Source: Naasia aerilata (GTDB lineage Bacteria; Actinomycetota; Actinomycetes; Actinomycetales; Microbacteriaceae). From it: a stretch of DNA of 64,000 nucleotides. Below, piece by piece: positions 58,812 through 64,000 of the stretch. A model generated the notes under the pieces. The model was not told the DNA's origin. It saw only the letters and a list, made by a program, of their open reading frames with translations, and did not search any database. The stretch spans positions 1,922,001 to 1,986,000 of the forward strand of contig NZ_AP027731.1 in NCBI RefSeq assembly GCF_030296595.1, read 5' to 3'. The position numbers and the translations under genes were made by a program. Position 1 is the stretch's first letter, and each line of letters begins with the position of its first letter.

Positions 58812-60272
58812 ATGTCATCTCGCATGGCCGCCGCCCTGAACAAGGGTCCGCACGCCAGTCTCGTTCCGGCCCGGATGGACCGTCTCCCGTGGACGCGGTT
58901 CCACTGGTCGGTGATCGTCGGACTCGGGGTGTCCTGGATCCTCGACGGCCTCGAGATCCAGATCGTCGCGGCGGCCGGGTACCAGAAGTCCCTCGACATG
59001 AACTCGGCCGAGGTCGGGCTGGCGGGCACCGTCTACCTGGTGGGCCAGGTGGTGGGCGCGCTCTTCTTCGGCCGGCTCGCCGACAAGCTGGGCCGCAAGA
59101 AGCTCTTCATCCTGACGCTCGCCATCTACCTGATCGGCAGCGGCATCGCCGGCCTCTCGTTCGCGCCGTGGTTCCTCTACATCTTCCGGTTCGTGGCCGG
59201 CCTCGGCATCGGGGGCGAGTACGCCGCCATCAACTCGGCCATCGACGAGCTGATCCCGTCCCGCTACCGCGGGCGGATCGACATCATGATCAACGGGACG
59301 TACTGGGGCGGCGCGGCCCTCGGTGCGTTCGCGAACCTGTTCTTCCTCAACCCCGACATCTTCAACGAGCATTGGGGCTGGCGGCTCGCGTTCTTCATCG
59401 GGCCCGTGCTCGGCATCGCGATCATCTTCCTTCGCCGCCACATCCCCGAGAGTCCGCGCTGGCTGATGACCCACGGCCGGGAGGAGGAGGCCGAGGCCAC
59501 CGTCGACGAGATCGAGCGGCGGATCGAGGCCGAGGGCGTCACGCTCGAGGACGTTCCGAAGGAGAAGTCGATCACGGTGAAGGCCGTGGACAACATCCCG
59601 TTCCTCGTCATCGCCCGCGTCCTGTTCAAGGACTACCCGGCGCGCATCACGCTCGGGCTCACGATGATGATCACTCAGTCGTTCCTCTACAACGCGATCT
59701 TCTTCACCTACGCGCTCGTGCTCACCAACTTCTACGGCGTCGAGCAGACCGCGCTCTACTTCTTCCCGTTCGCGATCGGCAACCTGATCGGCCCCCTGGC
59801 GCTCGGCCACCTGTTCGACACCTGGGGCCGGCGGCAGATGATCTGCCTGACCTACGTGGTCTCGGGTCTCGTGCTGGCGGTGTCCGCGATCCTCTTCAAC
59901 ATGGGCGTGCTGGATGCCGTCTGGCAGACCGTGTTCTGGTGCGTGGCGTTCTTCTTCGCCTCGGCGGGCGCCTCCGCGGCCTACCTGACGGTGAGCGAGA
60001 TCTTCCCGCTGGAGCTGCGGAGCCAGGTCATCTCGTACGTGTTCGCGGTCGGCCAGATCTTCGGCGCCGTCGCGCCCCTGCTGTACGGCATCCTGATCGG
60101 AGAGGGCAAGGACCGTTTCCCGCTGTTCATCGGCTACCTGGCGGGCGCCGCGATCATGATCATCGGCGGGGTCGTGGCGGCGTTCCTCGGTGTCGCGGCC
60201 GAGCGCAAGAGCCTCGAGGACCTCGCCGACCCGCTCTCCAAGGTGAAGGAGGAGGAGTCCGCCGCCCGCTGA
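58812..60272 (+). CDS. MFS transporter, sugar/organic-acid:proton symporter type
   Basis: The 486-residue protein has 12 spans, RLADKLGRKKLF after helix 2, GIGGEYAAINSAIDELIP in helix 4-5 (typical of the metabolite:H+ symporter group) and RRHIPESPRWL before the long central loop, a sugar-porter signature. ATG at 58812 follows a GGGAGCC-like site. Substrate unknown; a carboxylate or aromatic acid import role is possible given the window's theme but the gene lies outside the main cluster. Confidence 0.87.
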   Translation: MSSRMAAALNKGPHASLVPARMDRLPWTRFHWSVIVGLGVSWILDGLEIQIVAAAGYQKSLDMNSAEVGLAGTVYLVGQVVGALFFGRLADKLGRKKLFILTLAIYLIGSGIAGLSFAPWFLYIFRFVAGLGIGGEYAAINSAIDELIPSRYRGRIDIMINGTYWGGAALGAFANLFFLNPDIFNEHWGWRLAFFIGPVLGIAIIFLRRHIPESPRWLMTHGREEEAEATVDEIERRIEAEGVTLEDVPKEKSITVKAVDNIPFLVIARVLFKDYPARITLGLTMMITQSFLYNAIFFTYALVLTNFYGVEQTALYFFPFAIGNLIGPLALGHLFDTWGRRQMICLTYVVSGLVLAVSAILFNMGVLDAVWQTVFWCVAFFFASAGASAAYLTVSEIFPLELRSQVISYVFAVGQIFGAVAPLLYGILIGEGKDRFPLFIGYLAGAAIMIIGGVVAAFLGVAAERKSLEDLADPLSKVKEEESAAR

Positions 60273-60293
60273 GGCGTGCCGTTCCCCCTTCCG

Positions 60294-60403
60294 CCGCTGA
60301 TTGAGGAGCTCGCGAAGCGAGCGTCTCCAAATCGACGCGTCGAGTTGCGCCCCGTGCGTGCGGTCGGTTTCGAGACGCGCCTGCGGCGCTCCTCAACCAG
60401 CGG
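60294..60403. repeat. Large intergenic inverted repeat, CGCTGATTGAGGAGC family
   Basis: The left arm CCGCTGATTGAGGAGC and the right arm GCTCCTCAACCAGCGG are reverse complements with two mismatches. Inner stems (GCTCGCGAAGCGAGC and GCGCCTGCGGCGC) and matching CTCCAAATC / GGTTTCGAG segments lie inside. It lies between convergent genes and probably acts as bidirectional terminator. Confidence 0.75.
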
Positions 60404-60431
60404 TGCAGGGGGTCATGCCGAGCCCGCGCCG

Positions 60432-61157
60432 TCAGCCGCTCGGGCCGAAGCGCTCGGTGCGGATCGACGCCACCCGGTGCCCCGCCTGGACGAGTCCGTC
60501 GGCGACAGCCTCGACGAACGGCGTCGGACCGCAGACGTACACGGCGGGGTCCTGATCCGGGGCCAGGGTCAGCTCCGCGAGCAGCTCGGGCGTCAGGCGG
60601 CCCGCCTCCCGCTCCCAGTCGGCGGGTGCCTCCCGTGTGTACACGTACTGGACCTCCAGACGTCCCGCCGTGGCGAGGGCGTCGAGCTCGTCCGCGTAGA
60701 GGCGGCCTTCGGGTGTCCGCACCGAGTAGAGCAGCCGCATCGGCGCCGTGCCGCCGACCGCCTCCCGGGTGCGGATCATCGACATCAGCGGCACGATGCC
60801 GGAGCCGCCCGCGATCAGCTGAACCGGCTCCGTCTGCTCCGGTCGCCACACGAAGAACTGCCCGATGGGCCCGCGCACCTCGATGAGGTTGCCGACCTGC
60901 AGCATGTCCACGAGGTAGGGCGACACCTCGCCGTCCGGCATCCGGTCGACGGTGAGCTCGATCCGGTCCGCCCCCGCGGGAGAGCCGAGCGAGTACGCCC
61001 GCTGGGCCGTGTAGCCGTCCTCCGCGGTCAGGCGCACATCCACGTGCTGGCCCGCGAGCGGCGACTCCAGGTCGGGCGCGACGAAGACCAGGGTGCGCGA
61101 CGCCGGCGTCTGCGCGTGCGCGTCGACCAGCAGCGCGGGCACCCAGCGCACTCTCAC
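60432..61157 (-). CDS. FAD/NAD(P)H oxidoreductase (ferredoxin-NADP reductase-like, no ferredoxin domain)
   Basis: The 241-residue protein has an FAD-binding barrel (GQHVDVRLTAEDGYTAQRAYSL with the RxYS motif) and an NAD(P)-binding half (LIAGGSGIVPLMSMIR, YVCGPTPFVEAV). There is no [2Fe-2S] domain at the C-terminus. GTG at 61157 overlaps the stop of the molybdopterin oxidoreductase gene (GTGA). The pair is probably an electron-transfer couple: reductase passes electrons to or from the Mo enzyme, directly or through another carrier. Confidence 0.88.
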   Translation of the reverse strand: MRVRWVPALLVDAHAQTPASRTLVFVAPDLESPLAGQHVDVRLTAEDGYTAQRAYSLGSPAGADRIELTVDRMPDGEVSPYLVDMLQVGNLIEVRGPIGQFFVWRPEQTEPVQLIAGGSGIVPLMSMIRTREAVGGTAPMRLLYSVRTPEGRLYADELDALATAGRLEVQYVYTREAPADWEREAGRLTPELLAELTLAPDQDPAVYVCGPTPFVEAVADGLVQAGHRVASIRTERFGPSG

Positions 61158-61744
61158 CAGTAGCGCTCCTCGCGCCACGGGTCGCCGTGCATGTTGTAGC
61201 CGTTCCGCTCCCAGAATCCGGGCTCGTCGGCGGTGAGGAGGCGCAGCGAGTTGACCCACTTCGCGCTCTTCCAGAAGTAGAGGTGCGGCACCAGCAGCCG
61301 GGCAGGGCCCCCGTGCTCCGGGTCGAGGTCGGCGCCGTCGTACTCGAACGCGACCCAGGCGCGTCCCTTCAGCTCACCCAGCGGCATGTTGGTCGTGTAG
61401 CCGCCGTAGGAGCCCGCGAAGAGGTACTGGGCCTCGGTCTCGACTCCGTCGAGGAAGCGGTCGAGCGGCACACCCCGCCAGGAGGTCCCCAGCTTTGACC
61501 AGGCGGTCACGCAGTGGATGTCGGTGGCGATCTCCTCGGGACCGAGGTCGAGCATCTGCTGCCAGTTCCAGCTGCGGCGCTCGCCGCGCTCCGTCACGAG
61601 CGTGAGCTCCCAGTCGCGCTTGTCGATGCGGGGTGTCGGTCCGGCAGAGAGGACGGGGAAGCCGCGCTCCAGGTACTGGCCGGGAGGGAGCTCCTCCTTC
61701 GACTCGTGCCGCCGCCCCGTGAAGCCGGGGGAGAAGATGCCCAT
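61154..61744 (-). CDS. Molybdopterin-dependent oxidoreductase (sulfite oxidase / YedY-like)
   Basis: The 196-residue protein is a compact Mo-domain protein: Mo-ligand Cys78 in DIHCVTAWSKLGTSWRG, with GSYGGYTTNMPL, LVPHLYFWKSAKWVNSLRLL and NGYNMHGDPWREERY. Length matches the small actinobacterial sulfite-oxidase-like family lacking a dimerisation domain. No Tat signal is visible, so it is probably cytoplasmic. ATG at 61744. Its proximity to moaA and other cofactor genes fits a need for molybdopterin. The substrate (sulfoxide, sulfite or another oxo-acceptor) is unknown. Confidence 0.9.
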   Translation of the reverse strand: MGIFSPGFTGRRHESKEELPPGQYLERGFPVLSAGPTPRIDKRDWELTLVTERGERRSWNWQQMLDLGPEEIATDIHCVTAWSKLGTSWRGVPLDRFLDGVETEAQYLFAGSYGGYTTNMPLGELKGRAWVAFEYDGADLDPEHGGPARLLVPHLYFWKSAKWVNSLRLLTADEPGFWERNGYNMHGDPWREERYW

Positions 61745-61848
61745 GGTCGCCTCGCTTCCTCGATCGGCTCCCACGCTATCGCCCCGCACGAAGCGGTCCG
61801 GGGCCTTGGTCCGGGCCGCATGCCGCGCCGCCCGCGTAGGCTGGACAC

Positions 61849-62907
61849 ATGACCGCCGTCGCGCTCGGGCTGCCCCTCCGCCGCAGCTCGCTGGCGTCCG
61901 CCGAGGGCCGGCCGGATGTGCCGGGGCTCGTGGACCGGTTCGGCCGCGTGGCGCGCGACCTGCGGGTGTCGCTCACCGAGAAGTGCTCCCTCCGCTGCAC
62001 CTACTGCATGCCGGCCGAGGGCCTCCCGTCGATCCCGCGCAACCAGGTGCTGACGGCCGAGGAGGTCGGCCGCCTCGTCGGCATCGCCGGCACGATGCTC
62101 GGCGTCGAGGAGGTCCGCTTCACCGGAGGCGAGCCGCTCGTACGGGCCGACCTCGTCGAGATCGTGCGGCTGTCCGCCCAGGCCGCTCCGGGCGTCCGCC
62201 TGTCGCTCACCACGAACGGGATCGGCCTCGACAAGAAGGCCGCGGCGCTCGTCGAGGCGGGCCTCGACCGCGTCAACGTGTCGCTCGACACCCTCGACCG
62301 CGAGCACTTCAAGACCCTGACCCGGCGCGACCGGCTCCCCGCGGTGCTCGCCGGTGTGGCGGGGGCCCGCGCGGCCGGGCTCGACCCGGTGAAGATCAAC
62401 GCCGTCCTGATGCGGGACACCCTCGCCGACGCTCCCGACCTGCTCGCCTGGGCGATCGAGAACCACGTGCGGCTGCGCTTCATCGAGCAGATGCCCCTCG
62501 ACGCGGATGCCGCCTGGCGCCGCGACTCGATGGTGGACGCAGTGGAGCTGCTCGAGGTCCTCGGGCGCCGGTTCACCCTCACTCCCGCCGGCCGCGAGGA
62601 TCCGTCGGCGCCCGCCGAGGAGTGGCTGGTCGACGGCGGACCCGCGACGGTCGGCATCATCGCGTCCGTCACCCGATCGTTCTGCGGCGACTGCGACCGC
62701 ACGCGCATCACGGCCGAGGGGTCGGTGCGCTCGTGCCTGTTCGGCGACGACGAGACGGACCTCCGCTCCCTCCTTCGCGACGGCTCGCACGACGAGGCCA
62801 TCGCCGACCGCTGGCGGATCGCCATGTGGGGCAAGAAGGCCGGCCACGGCATCGACGACGCGTCCTTCATCCGCCCCCTCCGCTCGATGGGGGCGATCGG
62901 TGGCTGA
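61849..62907 (+). CDS. moaA: GTP 3',8-cyclase MoaA
   Basis: The 352-residue radical-SAM enzyme has cluster I cysteines 46, 50 and 53 ([19 protein letters not shown]), [18 protein letters not shown], and a second cluster motif [20 protein letters not shown] near the C-terminus. It ends in GG (MGAIGG), as required for activity. It converts GTP to the 3',8-cyclo intermediate, first step of molybdopterin synthesis. Overlaps the moaD start by eight bases. Confidence 0.95.
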   Translation: MTAVALGLPLRRSSLASAEGRPDVPGLVDRFGRVARDLRVSLTEKCSLRCTYCMPAEGLPSIPRNQVLTAEEVGRLVGIAGTMLGVEEVRFTGGEPLVRADLVEIVRLSAQAAPGVRLSLTTNGIGLDKKAAALVEAGLDRVNVSLDTLDREHFKTLTRRDRLPAVLAGVAGARAAGLDPVKINAVLMRDTLADAPDLLAWAIENHVRLRFIEQMPLDADAAWRRDSMVDAVELLEVLGRRFTLTPAGREDPSAPAEEWLVDGGPATVGIIASVTRSFCGDCDRTRITAEGSVRSCLFGDDETDLRSLLRDGSHDEAIADRWRIAMWGKKAGHGIDDASFIRPLRSMGAIGG

Positions 62908-63145
62908 CGTCCTCGTGCGCTACTTCGCGGCGGCCGCGGATGTCGCCGGCCTCGAGGAGGAGACCGTCACCGTGCACCCCGCGACGGTGGGAACCCTGCA
63001 GGAGCAGCTGGTCGCCCGCTACGGCGGCGGCATGACGCGCGTCCTCAAGAACGGGTCGTTCCTCGTCGACGGCGTCGTGGTCCGCGACCCGCAGCGGCCC
63101 CTGGGTCGCCAGGTCGACGTGCTCCCGCCCTTCGCCGGCGGCTGA
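62900..63145 (+). CDS. moaD: Molybdopterin synthase sulfur carrier subunit MoaD
   Basis: The 81-residue ubiquitin-fold protein starts [20 protein letters not shown] and ends PPFAGG, with the C-terminal Gly-Gly needed for thiocarboxylation. GTG at 62900 lies inside moaA. It delivers sulfur to MoaE, whose gene is convergent just beyond a hairpin repeat. Confidence 0.92.
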   Translation: MADVLVRYFAAAADVAGLEEETVTVHPATVGTLQEQLVARYGGGMTRVLKNGSFLVDGVVVRDPQRPLGRQVDVLPPFAGG

Positions 63146-63159
63146 GCGCACCCCGCGCT

Positions 63160-63242
63160 ATCCCTCAACAGGCATCTCTGCCGACAACAGGTCCTAGGGC
63201 GCCCTTTCGACCTGTTGAGCGGATTTCTGCCTGTTGAGGGAT
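63160..63242. repeat. Nested intergenic inverted repeat, CCCTCAACAGGCA family
   Basis: The outer arms ATCCCTCAACAGGCA and TGCCTGTTGAGGGAT are perfect over 15 bases. The inner arms CAACAGGTC and GACCTGTTG flank a CTAGGGCGCCCT core. It lies between the convergent moaD and moaE genes and probably terminates both. Confidence 0.75.
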
Positions 63243-63254
63243 GGACGTGGTGCC

Positions 63255-63668
63255 CTAGAGGCCGACCCAGTCGGAGACGCCGTCCTCGTAGTGCTGGCGC
63301 TTCCAGATGGGGACCGACGTCTTGATGTCGTCGACGAGGCGCCCGCAGGCGGCGAACGCCTCCGCCCGGTGCGGGGCCGCCACGGCCGCGACGAGCGCGA
63401 CATCGCCGATCCGCAGGTTCCCGACCCTGTGCAGCGCGGCGACGGTCAGGCCGGTCTCCGCGGCGATCCGCTCGCAGCTCTCGCGGAGGAAGCGCTCGGC
63501 CTCAGGATGCGCGGAGTAGTCGAGGGCGAGCACGCCGCGACCCTCGTCGGCGTCGCGCACGACGCCGCGGAAGGTGACGAGCGCGCCGTCGGCGATCGAC
63601 AGCACGGCGTCCTCCGCCTCCTGAGCGAGGAGCGGGGCGTCCGACACCCGGGCGAGCGCGACCGTCAT
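63255..63668 (-). CDS. moaE: Molybdopterin synthase catalytic subunit MoaE
   Basis: The 137-residue protein has ALVTFRGVVRDADEGRGVLALDYSAHPEAE, LHRVGNLRIGDVALVAAVAAPHR and the active-site segment DDIKTSVPIWKRQHYEDG with the conserved Lys residues. It transfers sulfur from MoaD to precursor Z. Its ATG overlaps the stop of the next gene upstream (ATGA). Confidence 0.95.
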   Translation of the reverse strand: MTVALARVSDAPLLAQEAEDAVLSIADGALVTFRGVVRDADEGRGVLALDYSAHPEAERFLRESCERIAAETGLTVAALHRVGNLRIGDVALVAAVAAPHRAEAFAACGRLVDDIKTSVPIWKRQHYEDGVSDWVGL

Positions 63669-64000
63669 GACGCGTGCTCCGCTTCGGCCGGCACGAACTC
63701 GCCGCCGGTGGACAGCGGGTGGTCGCCGCCGGCGACCTGATCGAGGAGATGAGGGAGGAGCTCGCGCAGCACCTCGATGCCGTCCTTCACGCCGCCGGGC
63801 GACCCGGGCAGGTTGACGACGACGGTCCCGTTCGCGGTTCCGGCGTGGCCCCGGCTGAGCGCGGCCGTCGGCGTCGCGCGCAGTCCGCGCGCCCGGAGAG
63901 CCTCGGCGACGCCCGGCAGCTCGCGGTCGAGGACCGCGCGGGTCGCCTCGGGAGTCGCGTCGGTGGGGCTGGAGCCGGTGCCACCTGTCGTCAGGACGAC
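63665..64000 (-). CDS. MoaB/MogA-type molybdenum cofactor protein, cut by the window end
   Basis: The open frame runs from the right edge to a TGA at 63665 and reads VVLTTGGTGSSPTDATPEAT, then LSRGHAGTANGTVVVNLPGSP, motifs of the MoCF-binding domain that adenylates molybdopterin. About 111 C-terminal residues are visible; the start lies beyond 64000. The end, STGGEFVPAEAEHAS, extends slightly past the usual domain. Confidence 0.9.
   Translation of the reverse strand, partial: VVLTTGGTGSSPTDATPEATRAVLDRELPGVAEALRARGLRATPTAALSRGHAGTANGTVVVNLPGSPGGVKDGIEVLRELLPHLLDQVAGGDHPLSTGGEFVPAEAEHAS

Overview
The window is about 64 kb of GC-rich DNA (roughly 70% G+C by eye) with GTG starts, short intergenic gaps and ATGA/GTGA start-stop overlaps. 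Lipoprotein-type ABC binding proteins, an F420/PPOX-type protein, NarL-type two-component genes and a DUF559 gene point to an actinobacterium, most likely Microbacteriaceae. No rRNA or tRNA gene, CRISPR array, IS transposase or replication origin was seen.

Layout. (1) 0.3-7.6 kb: a translationally coupled operon for a family-5 (dipeptide/oligosaccharide type) ABC importer, a Gfo/Idh/MocA dehydrogenase and a Bcr/CflA-type exporter. (2) 7.6-9.0 kb: an ATP-grasp protein and a MarR regulator. (3) 9.1-15.0 kb: a LacI regulator and a four-gene sugar ABC importer with YtfQ-YtfR-YtfT-YjfF architecture, with lac-operator-like sites upstream. (4) 15.2-16.6 kb: a glutamine amidotransferase and a cupin. 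(5) 16.7-47.1 kb: a large region for catabolism of methoxylated aromatics. It holds a LigJ-type 4-oxalomesaconate hydratase, aldehyde and alcohol dehydrogenases, an MFS permease, a Liv-type ABC importer, an FAD monooxygenase, three tetrahydrofolate-dependent O-demethylases (LigM/DesA family), an extradiol dioxygenase of the VOC fold, a PrpF-type tautomerase, an RraA-type aldolase, PurU and MetF, plus two IclR, one GntR and one tandem-MarR regulator. (6) 47.2-58.6 kb: a short UvrA-like ATPase, small proteins, an MFS protein, a 5'-3' exonuclease, a two-component/ABC exporter operon and a secreted beta-helix protein. (7) 58.8-64 kb: an MFS permease, a molybdopterin oxidoreductase with an FNR-type reductase, and molybdenum-cofactor genes moaA, moaD, moaE and moaB/mogA (cut by the window end).

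How the catabolic genes fit together (inference from families): two methyl groups of a syringate-like substrate would pass to tetrahydrofolate via the LigM-type enzymes to give gallate. The VOC dioxygenase would open the ring to 4-oxalomesaconate. The PrpF/GalD-type tautomerase, LigJ hydratase and RraA/LigK-type aldolase would then yield pyruvate and oxaloacetate. MetF and PurU would help recycle methyl-THF towards THF. No LigAB-type dioxygenase, LigC dehydrogenase or LigI lactonase is present here, which fits gallate rather than protocatechuate 4,5-cleavage. An ATTGTCGACAAT-like motif recurs in several promoters of this region and is a candidate GntR operator.

Two further points matter to any reader. 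At least 16 genes carry frameshifts, and every one is repaired by adding one or two missing bases, mostly in short G or C runs; this looks like a sequencing or assembly error signature rather than gene decay, so those genes are listed at full span. The region also carries several families of palindromic intergenic repeats. One family brackets a DUF559 endonuclease-like gene with clusters in opposite orientation, a possible undescribed repeat/nuclease element.
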